IMG/VR virus record: IMGVR_UViG_3300021378_000015
Location: 1-64,000 of that record
From: a virus
DNA: 64,000 nt
Direction: 5' to 3' (one strand)
This document shows positions 1 to 6,305 of the stretch, piece after piece. How positions within the stretch are numbered: position 1 is the stretch's first letter; each line of letters starts with the position of its first letter. The position numbers and the translations under genes were made by a program. The notes beneath the pieces are model-generated. The model was not told the DNA's origin. It searched no databases and worked only from the letters and a program-made list of their open reading frames with translations.

Positions 1-592
1 TCGGGGGGTTATTGTTCCCACCCCCTTTACAAGGGGGCGCGGGAATCGCTGGGCTGTGACCTCCTCCCCTAACATCCTCCTACCAAAGGTAGGGCACTGG
101 TTGAGGGCAGTAAAGCCCAAAATCCTGGAAGGATTAGCGCGCGCGTTGACCCCCCTGGGGTCAGAGAATCGGTTTCGGCTTTGGCGCGCGGACGTGTACA
201 TATATATATAATCCCCGCCCTGAACATGACTCAATAGATTTTGCAGGTTGTAACGCGCTGGAGATTGATCGCTTTAGAAATTCTTTGTCAGCGAATTTAT
301 GCGCTCATAGGGATGCAGTAATAACGTCACCGATCGTGAGACGATGGTAACTATTACCGCTGTAATGAATGTTTGTTCTTTGGGAAAAATTTGAGCAAAG
401 AGAGGGCCCCTTTGCAACGGAGTGAATCTGTGTGACGGTTGCTCACTCTCTGAATCAAGTGTCTCACAAACCACTGATGTTTCTTCTTGTCGCTATGCTA
501 AAGAAACTTACAGTTGTTGCTCAATAGAACCTCATACTGATGGTACGAAGTTAGGGTAAAAAAAGGAGAATGTCAAGAGTATAAATACCCAA
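1..592. other. Gene-free GC-rich region with tandem hairpins (copy 1 of the intergenic region)
   Basis: No convincing gene is seen here. The first 165 bases hold five consecutive perfect short inverted repeats: 21-37 (CCCCCTT/AAGGGGG), 79-93 (CCTACC/GGTAGG), 105-118 (GGGC/GCCC), 121-135 (AATCC/GGATT) and 147-163 (TGACCCC/GGGGTCA). A GC-rich stretch is followed by an AT box at 199-212. A 15-base block at 385-399 and a 14-base block at 583-596 recur exactly near 60918 and 61096, and the AT box has a counterpart at 60754-60767. The region is therefore the equivalent of 60.2-61.1 kb. It could be an origin, a packaging/terminus region or a structured RNA; the sequence alone does not decide. Confidence 0.55.
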
Positions 593-913
593 TCAGAAGT
601 TATGGTCATAGTTTTCCATCTCCACTATAAACTTGTGGAATTCAAATGCTTTGAATCCGTTTACATGTGAATCTGTTGGGAAGAAGTACTTCCATCCTTT
701 TGATTGTCCTCTTGGTATGTAGTAGAAAAACGCGAGTCCGACCTTCCCGGTATTCTTTTTGAATCTAACTACTGCGGTGTGGTCTGACGTTGGTATTACT
801 TTCTCTACAGCAAAGTCTTCGTTGTTGAAGTTACCTTCTCTGTCTTTTCTTGAGAACCTTGTTGCTACGACTGTAACGAACTCTTTAAGTTCGATGGCTA
901 TATTCTTATTCAT
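593..913 (-). CDS. Hypothetical protein, 106 aa
   Basis: I do not recognise this protein. It is about 106 residues, of mixed charge, without a signal peptide or membrane segment, and has an aromatic-rich C-terminal half. It lies just downstream of the DUF5675 gene on the same strand (13-base gap), so the two are probably co-transcribed. In the second copy the same position is taken by an unrelated secreted-protein gene (61106-61537), although the DNA just past both stop codons is identical for 14 bases. This looks like gene replacement at a variable slot. Confidence 0.65.
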   Translation of the reverse strand: MNKNIAIELKEFVTVVATRFSRKDREGNFNNEDFAVEKVIPTSDHTAVVRFKKNTGKVGLAFFYYIPRGQSKGWKYFFPTDSHVNGFKAFEFHKFIVEMENYDHNF

Positions 914-926
914 GTTATAAAATTAA

Positions 927-1379
927 TTAAGCGAAGTCTTCGTATGTGATCCATACGTCATTACCATCAAGTAACTCGTTTGATATCTTAGGATATATAT
1001 GTTGATATGCGTATGTGCTCTTACCTATTGTTCCCTTCATATCTGCGGCGTTCCCCACGAGTAAACATCCTGCGGTGTGCTCATCGGTATTGCCAATATG
1101 GATAAGGATGTATTCAAACCCAGGTACGTTTCTTACCCAAAGCATACCATTGTGCATTTTCGGAAACTTGTCTTTGTATCTGTTGTGGAATCCTCCCACT
1201 GTTCGTAGTGTGATGCGGTAGGTGCCGGCGGGTATGCGGGTCTCGCCCATTACCTTCTCATCTCTATCTTCATCTTCAAGAGTAAAACAGAGAAACTCTC
1301 TGCCTTCTTTACTTTCTGCGTACAGTGCTCCAATAGTAAAATCATCTTGGCTGTACATTCTTATTACACGTAGTTCCAT
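927..1379 (-). CDS. DUF5675 family protein
   Basis: This 150-residue protein matches DUF5675 in its pattern: an N-terminal R-x-Y-S motif, a central LEDE...KVMGETRIPAGTY block and a C-terminal HIGNTDEHTAGCLLVG block with conserved His and Cys. DUF5675 proteins are common in phages and Bacteroidota. Their function is unproven, although a cell-wall or lysis role has been suggested by context. The start at 1379 is chosen because the paralogue at 61537-61989 begins at exactly the equivalent Met, and because a minus-strand TATCTTTG box (1392-1385) sits five bases upstream. That spacing makes the message essentially leaderless. Its promoter overlaps that of the divergent methyltransferase. Confidence 0.85.
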   Translation of the reverse strand: MELRVIRMYSQDDFTIGALYAESKEGREFLCFTLEDEDRDEKVMGETRIPAGTYRITLRTVGGFHNRYKDKFPKMHNGMLWVRNVPGFEYILIHIGNTDEHTAGCLLVGNAADMKGTIGKSTYAYQHIYPKISNELLDGNDVWITYEDFA

Positions 1380-1384
1380 ATGAT

Positions 1385-1401
1385 CAAAGATACTATATTT
1401 G
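1385..1401. promoter_or_regulatory. Overlapping divergent leaderless promoters
   Basis: The minus-strand box TATCTTTG (1392-1385) and the plus-strand box TATATTTG (1394-1401) lie back to back. Both match the Bacteroidota -7 consensus TAnnTTTG. The minus ATG is five bases and the plus ATG three bases beyond its box, so both transcripts should have almost no 5' leader. Confidence 0.65.
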
Positions 1402-1404
1402 TGT

Positions 1405-2004
1405 ATGGCAAAATCAGAGTTAGAGAAGATATACAGAGCAGAGTTGATCCATCCTGATCCTCGTGGTACCATGTTGACTGATAAAGGAAGTCATCATTCT
1501 TATATACAAAACTATTACAGCAAAGAGTTTACAGACAGGGAGGGAGTATCTAATATTCTTGAGTTGGGTGTGATGTCTGGCGGCAGTGTTATGTTATGGC
1601 ACAAGTGGTTTACCAATGCTGTTATTGAGGGTGTGGACATATGGGATGAAACCATTTCTAACTTCAAGGAGATGTCAGGAGATACAGAGTACCCTCGTGC
1701 GAAACTCTATGAGATGGATGGCTATACTGCTGACGCTGTTAATTGCTTTGATGATGACAAGTATGATTACATTATTGATGACGGTCCCCATAGTTTAATG
1801 TCTCAGGTCTATTGTATAGAGAACTATCTGTGTAAGGTAAAGCCAGGAGGTAAGATGATCATTGAGGATGTGCAGGATATAAAATGGATTGAAACTCTGG
1901 TGAAGGCTATAGACCCAGAACTTGCAGTTGAATTTTGTACCTTTGACTTCAGTAAAATGTCGAACGTAAGTGACGATATCATTTTTGAAATAACACGACA
2001 ATGA
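1405..2004 (+). CDS. Class I SAM-dependent methyltransferase, CmcI/TylF-like
   Basis: This 199-residue protein has a Rossmann methyltransferase fold: SAM-binding motif ILELGVMSGGS (about residues 50-60), an acidic strand end GVDIWD, then DYIIDDGPH and a KPGGKMIIEDVQ strand/loop. This pattern is typical of the CmcI/TylF-like O-methyltransferases that act on sugars or small molecules. The substrate here is unknown; a phage or host glycan is plausible given the glycosyltransferases in the window. The ATG at 1405 is preferred over an upstream TTG because TATATTTG ends three bases before it. The gene overlaps the next by ATGA and is absent from the second copy of the region, so it may be an insertion. 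Confidence 0.8.
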   Translation: MAKSELEKIYRAELIHPDPRGTMLTDKGSHHSYIQNYYSKEFTDREGVSNILELGVMSGGSVMLWHKWFTNAVIEGVDIWDETISNFKEMSGDTEYPRAKLYEMDGYTADAVNCFDDDKYDYIIDDGPHSLMSQVYCIENYLCKVKPGGKMIIEDVQDIKWIETLVKAIDPELAVEFCTFDFSKMSNVSDDIIFEITRQ

Positions 2005-2261
2005 AAAAAAAGACCTATAGAGTAGGTGGTCAGAACCCACCACAAGAAAAGCCAAAGGCGAAAGTGTATGGACCACCAAAGCCACCGGGCTATAGAAAGT
2101 CTACCCCGGAAGAGGATAGAGAGCGTGCTGGTGAAAAAGCATACCTGGAACTACGAAAACAAGTTGACCGTGAGGTAAGACAGATGCGTAAAGATGGTGC
2201 TACTGAAGAGCAGATCAATCGCCATGCAAATAAAGTACTAAGCACTTTAGGTCGCTATTAG
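2001..2261 (+). CDS. Hypothetical basic protein, 86 aa
   Basis: The protein is highly charged, with a Pro/Lys-rich N-terminal third and an Arg/Glu-rich amphipathic helical C-terminal part. It starts within the stop of the methyltransferase gene (ATGA) and ends immediately before the next ATG, so translation is probably coupled. No family is recognised. A DNA- or RNA-binding or virion-associated role is possible but not shown. Confidence 0.7.
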   Translation: MKKKTYRVGGQNPPQEKPKAKVYGPPKPPGYRKSTPEEDRERAGEKAYLELRKQVDREVRQMRKDGATEEQINRHANKVLSTLGRY

Positions 2262-2606
2262 ATGCCAGGACCTGATGAGTTTTACAGAGCCTTATCCCGT
2301 GCTTTAGGACACGGTCGATTTAGTAACCCCAGTGTTACCAAGGAGATCTTTGATCCTAAAACATACGCTAAGAAAGATGGTAAACTCATTTACAGATCTT
2401 CTGGTGAGGAGGTAAAGATGCGTGATAAGAAGCCTAAACTAAAGGTGCGCGGAATTGATGTTGATAAACTGCCAGAGGGTAGAATAAAAGAAGAGGATCC
2501 ACCGTTCCCATTTAGAAAACGATTTGAAGAGGGTGGTCGTTCTGTTAACTATGTTTCAAATTACATTCCTGATCCCTTAGCAACAGGTAAAAAATATAGA
2601 CGATGA
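2262..2606 (+). CDS. Hypothetical protein, 114 aa
   Basis: No known family is recognised. The C-terminal half contains KVRGIDVDKLPEGRIKE followed by PFPFRKR, which matches almost exactly the whole of a 44-residue gene in the second copy (62016-62150). That conserved segment is therefore the functional core, and the N-terminal about 70 residues and the C-terminal tail are additions in this copy. It is coupled to its neighbours: its ATG directly follows the upstream stop, and its stop overlaps the next ATG. Confidence 0.7.
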   Translation: MPGPDEFYRALSRALGHGRFSNPSVTKEIFDPKTYAKKDGKLIYRSSGEEVKMRDKKPKLKVRGIDVDKLPEGRIKEEDPPFPFRKRFEEGGRSVNYVSNYIPDPLATGKKYRR

Positions 2607-2809
2607 AACTAAAGAAAACAACCAAATCTGTAAAGGTCTCAGCGCCAAAGGGTTACCACTGGATGACAGAAGGCGGTCGTCATTTCTTGATGAAAGGTGA
2701 TTACAAACCACACAAAGGTGCTTCAGCCGAGGCGCCATTTAGAATTGTAACACACGATAAAGGAAAAAGCAATCCAGCAATGGATGCCGCGCGCAAGGCT
2801 AAGGGTTAA
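2603..2809 (+). CDS. Small conserved basic protein, 68 aa
   Basis: A Lys-rich protein with the central motif GYHWMTEGGRHFLMKGDY. It is nearly identical in pattern to the product at 62147-62356, with conserved start, length and C-terminal MDAARKAK. Small proteins of this sort are frequent in marine phages. The last 11 bases overlap the convergent winged-helix gene, an arrangement kept in both copies. Confidence 0.75.
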   Translation: MKLKKTTKSVKVSAPKGYHWMTEGGRHFLMKGDYKPHKGASAEAPFRIVTHDKGKSNPAMDAARKAKG

Positions 2810-3239
2810 ACTCCTCCTCTCCACCCATCTTGCGGTAAAGGCGGGCTACTATTAGCCGGCCTTTTTGCGTTAAGGCGTATCGTACTGCATAGTTATACTT
2901 AGTCTCTTCTCTAAATATATGATCCTCTATGTGATGACTGGGTGTTAGTTTATCGAAGTGTTTATATATAAAGCCTTTGCTCTTTAGTGTCCATATGAAA
3001 TGCTTCCGCATTTGGTTTTCACTCTTCTGCATTTTAGTTGCAACGTACTTTATTGTCCAAAATTCAAGATCGTAAACAAACAAAATGAAATCTACTTCAG
3101 GTCTGGTAAGACTATAATTGTTTTTAGCATCTCTGTATAGGTATGTTAGATTCTTTAAATAGTTTTCTTTGACAAACTTTTTGTTTATCTTAGAGAATTC
3201 TCGGAATCTTTTCTTTCGGTCTACCCTACTTTTAGGCAT
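2799..3239 (-). CDS. Winged-helix DNA-binding protein, 146 aa
   Basis: A basic N-terminus (MPKSRVDRKKRF) is followed by helices that resemble a MarR-type winged helix. The C-terminal RYALTQKGRLIVARLYRKM matches the wing and last helix of such regulators. The Met at 3239 is preferred because the paralogue begins MPKS at the same place and a minus-strand TATGTTTG box lies at 3266-3259. It is convergent with the preceding small gene and divergent from the fibre gene. It probably regulates the promoter region between itself and that gene, but this is inference. Confidence 0.7.
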   Translation of the reverse strand: MPKSRVDRKKRFREFSKINKKFVKENYLKNLTYLYRDAKNNYSLTRPEVDFILFVYDLEFWTIKYVATKMQKSENQMRKHFIWTLKSKGFIYKHFDKLTPSHHIEDHIFREETKYNYAVRYALTQKGRLIVARLYRKMGGEEEFNP

Positions 3240-3244
3240 ATCAG

Positions 3245-3266
3245 TATCTTTGCTGATACAAACATA
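3245..3266. promoter_or_regulatory. Interlocked opposing promoters before the fibre gene
   Basis: A plus-strand TATCTTTG (3245-3252) serves the fibre gene at 3272. A minus-strand TATGTTTG (3266-3259) serves the winged-helix gene at 3239. Each start site should fall within the other core promoter, so the two would compete. The plus-strand box is kept in the second copy (62792-62799), but the minus-strand box is not exact there. Confidence 0.6.
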
Positions 3267-3271
3267 ATCAT

Positions 3272-4249
3272 ATGGCATCACTTAGCGGAAATAAAATAAA
3301 GGATACTTTTAATCTACTCTTGAAACTTCAATCTTCAGAGGCATCAGCCACTGAGCAAGTTGTAGAAGATGGAGCAGGCAACGATACAGCGTTAAAGATA
3401 TCTACAGATACAGTAGAGACTACGGGATCCCTGAAAATATCTGGGACACCATCTACATCCACATCAAACACTACGGCTCTTATGCTCGATGGTAGTGGCG
3501 TTGTTGTAACACGTAACCTCAGCACCAGCCCAATTGGTACTGCATCGATCACAGCAAATACACCGCTATCTGCAACAGGTAGCACTATTGAGTTAAAAGA
3601 CCCAGCGCTACTAAGTCAAATCACTCAGCCGGCGACTAATGATAAGTATCTGATCTGGGATGAAAGCGCCAGTGCTTATAAATACATTGAGCAATCGGAT
3701 TTAGCAACGGCAGTAGGTAATTCTATAACCGCTGGTACGGCAACACAAGGCATCATGTATGCTCGTGCAGGAGCAACCTTACAAATGAGTAGTGCAGCGA
3801 CCAACACGCTTGTTCAGTACGCAGAGATATACGAGGACAGTTCGGCGACTGGTGCAACTACGGCAACTGGGAGTTCAGTATGGTTTGGTACACTGGCCAA
3901 TGGTGCCTCACAACCTGGATTATCTATTTCTCAAGTTTCTGATCCAAGAGATTCAGTTCTAATAAATGAGATTGAAGGGTGGTTTAAAATAACGGGAACT
4001 ATACAGGTAATACTAACTGCGGGTGCGGACTTTAATATAGAAGTTAATAGTACAATCATTCGGACGATAACGGTACCAGCAGTAGCCGGAGAAATAAGCA
4101 CATATACTCTTTCTGCTCTTTATTATTCCGATGGTGCATCAGGTTATAAAATTAGACTCACAGGTCAAGCCGACGGGTTAGGTGTTAACGTGTATGGAGT
4201 CAATACATCTCTTGAGGTTGAGTACATGGGTGATAACGCAACCTTATAA
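3272..4249 (+). CDS. Putative tail fibre or receptor-binding protein, 325 aa
   Basis: The protein has the Ser/Thr/Ala-rich, charge-poor composition of trimeric fibres. A short helical N-terminus (SGNKIKDTFNLLLKL) is followed by beta-rich sequence and a C-terminal beta-sandwich-like domain of about 150 residues (PRDSVLINE ... LYYSDGASGYKIRLTG). Compared with the paralogue at 62818-63786, the first about 150 residues are strongly conserved while the C-terminal domain is much more diverged. That is the usual pattern of an anchor plus a variable receptor-binding tip. It is the first gene of the plus-strand late block and overlaps the next by one base (TAATG). Confidence 0.65.
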   Translation: MASLSGNKIKDTFNLLLKLQSSEASATEQVVEDGAGNDTALKISTDTVETTGSLKISGTPSTSTSNTTALMLDGSGVVVTRNLSTSPIGTASITANTPLSATGSTIELKDPALLSQITQPATNDKYLIWDESASAYKYIEQSDLATAVGNSITAGTATQGIMYARAGATLQMSSAATNTLVQYAEIYEDSSATGATTATGSSVWFGTLANGASQPGLSISQVSDPRDSVLINEIEGWFKITGTIQVILTAGADFNIEVNSTIIRTITVPAVAGEISTYTLSALYYSDGASGYKIRLTGQADGLGVNVYGVNTSLEVEYMGDNATL

Positions 4250-4554
4250 TGACAAAACAAGAAAGATTAGAATTCTTCCAGCAGTTAAGATTAAAACTTG
4301 ACGAGATCGATGATCTTATGGATTCCTATGGCGGTAAAGAAGAGTTCCTATCTATGTATTGTTTTGGTGCGTTTTTACCTGGAGACGAAGACCTTGATAC
4401 CAATGACAGGTATGAGTTTATGTGCGGCATGCATATGTCCGCAATAGAGGAATATGAATTAATGACAGATACAGTAGAAGATACTTTCACTAATTATTTA
4501 CAAGATGAAAGTGACAGAGGGGATTCCTCTTCAATTGACTACTGGTTAAATTAA
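4249..4554 (+). CDS. Acidic small protein, 101 aa
   Basis: A very acidic, probably helical protein with motifs YGGKEEFLSMYCFGAFLPG and MCGMHMSAIEEYELM. Its start shares a base with the fibre stop. The same pair of genes occurs in the second copy, where the homologue at 63786 is cut by the window end. Constant linkage to the fibre gene suggests a chaperone or assembly factor for the fibre; this is inference only. Confidence 0.7.
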   Translation: MTKQERLEFFQQLRLKLDEIDDLMDSYGGKEEFLSMYCFGAFLPGDEDLDTNDRYEFMCGMHMSAIEEYELMTDTVEDTFTNYLQDESDRGDSSSIDYWLN

Positions 4555-4559
4555 ATGAA

Positions 4560-4799
4560 ATGGAACTTATTAGAAAAATCATTATCGGGCAAAACCCGAA
4601 AGATGCCATGGCTTACTATGTAGGGCAGAAGGCAGGAGAGTCAGTAATCGATTCTATCGTATTAGACGACAGATGTTTTGTCAAACACGGAATTCGTCGC
4701 TATCTTGTATACATCTATAATAAAGAACAGGGTATAATGCTTTGGAAGACAGTAGATGATATGCCAGTATTAATTGAACATGATTGTGACTTCGAATGA
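4560..4799 (+). CDS. Hypothetical protein, 79 aa
   Basis: No family is recognised. It is a small mixed alpha/beta protein without signal or membrane segment. Its stop overlaps the ATG of the following oxygenase gene by four bases (ATGA), so the two are likely translated together. Confidence 0.65.
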   Translation: MELIRKIIIGQNPKDAMAYYVGQKAGESVIDSIVLDDRCFVKHGIRRYLVYIYNKEQGIMLWKTVDDMPVLIEHDCDFE

Positions 4800-5359
4800 T
4801 TGTAATTGATAATTTTATAAAAGACCAAGATCTTTTGATGGATCTTGAACTTAACAAAGAATACCTATTTAGTGATAACGGATCTTACTACTGGTGGAAC
4901 GGATGGTGGAACTCACCAGACGATACATTAAAGAAAAGACTAATCTGTTATATATGGAGAGACTATCCTCCGTATGGATCTGTTTCTTTAGATGGCTTTG
5001 AGTACTGGACCGGACAATACGGTGAAGGTAAAGGAGTGTCTAACCTAAATATGCACTTAGACAAAGACGAAGACTTATGGAAAACAACGGGTGAAATAAA
5101 AGCCCCTATCATAGGTACAGTGTTCTATCCTGTTGAAATGGACATAGAAGGTGGTTATCTTGAGATATTCTCTAATGGTCCTGACAATGAGCCTGAAAGA
5201 ATTCAAGCAAAGTATAATAGGTTAATCATATTTGACGCAGGTAACATACATCACAGAGTTACAACTGTGACCAAAGGAACAAGATCTGCTATTGCAATAA
5301 ATCTTTGGGATGAAGCACCTACAACAAAATTAAAGTTTGAGGCTCCAGAACCAATATGA
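4796..5359 (+). CDS. 2OG-Fe(II) oxygenase, prolyl-4-hydroxylase-like
   Basis: This 187-residue protein shows the iron and 2-oxoglutarate signature: H87-x-D89, a distal His at 152 or 153, and Arg163 ten residues after His153, within a double-stranded beta-helix core. The N-terminus is Trp-rich (YYWWNGWWN). Such enzymes hydroxylate proteins, nucleobases or small molecules. The target is unknown. It sits two genes after the first fibre and in the same genome as a collagen-like fibre, so a virion protein is a reasonable candidate substrate. It is coupled to both neighbours by ATGA overlaps. Confidence 0.8.
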   Translation: MIVIDNFIKDQDLLMDLELNKEYLFSDNGSYYWWNGWWNSPDDTLKKRLICYIWRDYPPYGSVSLDGFEYWTGQYGEGKGVSNLNMHLDKDEDLWKTTGEIKAPIIGTVFYPVEMDIEGGYLEIFSNGPDNEPERIQAKYNRLIIFDAGNIHHRVTTVTKGTRSAIAINLWDEAPTTKLKFEAPEPI

Positions 5360-6006
5360 GACCTTTAAAACATTTTCTTGTAAGGGTTCCTCATGTAACC
5401 CAGGACACCGTAACTCTTAACGGAGAGGAGATATATATTGACACTAAGTGGGATGAGTTTAAGCATCGTACCATGGAAGGAGAGGTTGTTGGCGTTCCAG
5501 AAAAATATGACACAGGGGTAGAGATTGGAGACACAATGTACTTTCATCATCATGTAATACTGGGTGGTAACCACTTAGTTCTTCAGGATGGTGCTGATCA
5601 ATTAGAAGAGTCCGCAAAAAGAGGACAGTGGCTTGATCCAAACAACGATGTATATATAGTCTATTACGACGGAGGACATGACCCCCTGTCTTGTCAAGCG
5701 TATGCACATAAAAGTAAAACAACCGGTGAGGTTAAGTTACTTGGAGAATGGATATTCCTTACACCAGCAGAAGAAGAACAAGAATTAAAAAGTGACACAC
5801 TGCATCTATTAGAGGAGAAACATGAGTATAACCAATATGGATATATCAAGTATGGTTCTGATAGATTAGAAGAAACTGGGTTGGTACCTGGCGATAAAGT
5901 TATTATTCGAAAGAATTCTGACTATCGAATGGAGGTTGATGGTGAAACAATGTTTAGGGTATACTTAAAACACATACATGGCAAAGTCATCGAAGCAGAA
6001 GCATAA
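5356..6006 (+). CDS. GroES-like co-chaperonin domain protein
   Basis: Its 216 residues appear to hold two beta-barrel repeats. The first carries GEVVGVPEKYDTGVEIGDTMYF, with the G-x-V-x-x-V-G and V/I-G-D-x-V-x-F pattern of GroES. The second, near the C-terminus, carries ETGLVPGDKVIIRKN. Phage GroES-like proteins (T4 gp31 type) help the host GroEL fold capsid protein. The assignment is by pattern only. It overlaps the upstream gene by four bases and the downstream gene by 29 bases. Confidence 0.5.
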   Translation: MRPLKHFLVRVPHVTQDTVTLNGEEIYIDTKWDEFKHRTMEGEVVGVPEKYDTGVEIGDTMYFHHHVILGGNHLVLQDGADQLEESAKRGQWLDPNNDVYIVYYDGGHDPLSCQAYAHKSKTTGEVKLLGEWIFLTPAEEEQELKSDTLHLLEEKHEYNQYGYIKYGSDRLEETGLVPGDKVIIRKNSDYRMEVDGETMFRVYLKHIHGKVIEAEA

Positions 6007-6274
6007 CATAGTTACAGCGCAAAGATTAGTTGCAGCGATGGATATCGCGATTGACAACATGATTGCTGAAATACAAAAGCCTGTAGATCAGGAACTTAGC
6101 GGATCTCAAAGAAAGGCCGAACTTCAGTCAATTAAAATTACCGCTGTTGACGCTAAAGAACTTATTGTTGAAAGAGAAAGACTTGAACAACTCATTAAGA
6201 CACTTAAAGAAAGTGGGCAAATTAAAGAAGAGCAAGACTATTCAGGAGGATTCGCAGAAAAATTCTCAAAGTAA
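5978..6274 (+). CDS. Small helical protein upstream of terminase, possible small terminase
   Basis: This 98-residue protein is mostly alpha-helical and basic at its start (MAKSSKQKHN), with a long Glu/Lys-rich helix in its second half. It lies directly before the large terminase, the usual place of a small terminase subunit, but no DNA-binding motif of that family is obvious. A scaffold or adaptor is possible. It begins inside the end of the GroES-like gene. Confidence 0.5.
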   Translation: MAKSSKQKHNIVTAQRLVAAMDIAIDNMIAEIQKPVDQELSGSQRKAELQSIKITAVDAKELIVERERLEQLIKTLKESGQIKEEQDYSGGFAEKFSK

Positions 6275-6305
6275 TCAAGTCTTCATCTACTGGGATTATT
6301 AAACA

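Larger units (their letters stand above)
385..4554 (+). repeat. Divergent large direct duplication, copy 1
   Basis: The gene order intergenic block, minus-strand small gene, DUF5675 gene, small plus-strand genes, convergent winged-helix gene, fibre gene and acidic small gene recurs at 60918-64000 in the same orientation. The copies are clearly homologous but diverged at both DNA and protein level, so this is not an exact terminal repeat. Copy 1 has extra genes (a methyltransferase at 1405-2004, a small gene at 2001-2261 and a longer gene at 2262-2606), and a different gene sits at 593-913. Confidence 0.85.

Noticed and set aside
274-474. 66-residue minus-strand frame in the first intergenic region
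   Set aside because: No promoter box, no conserved counterpart in copy 2 in that frame, and the region is rich in hairpins.
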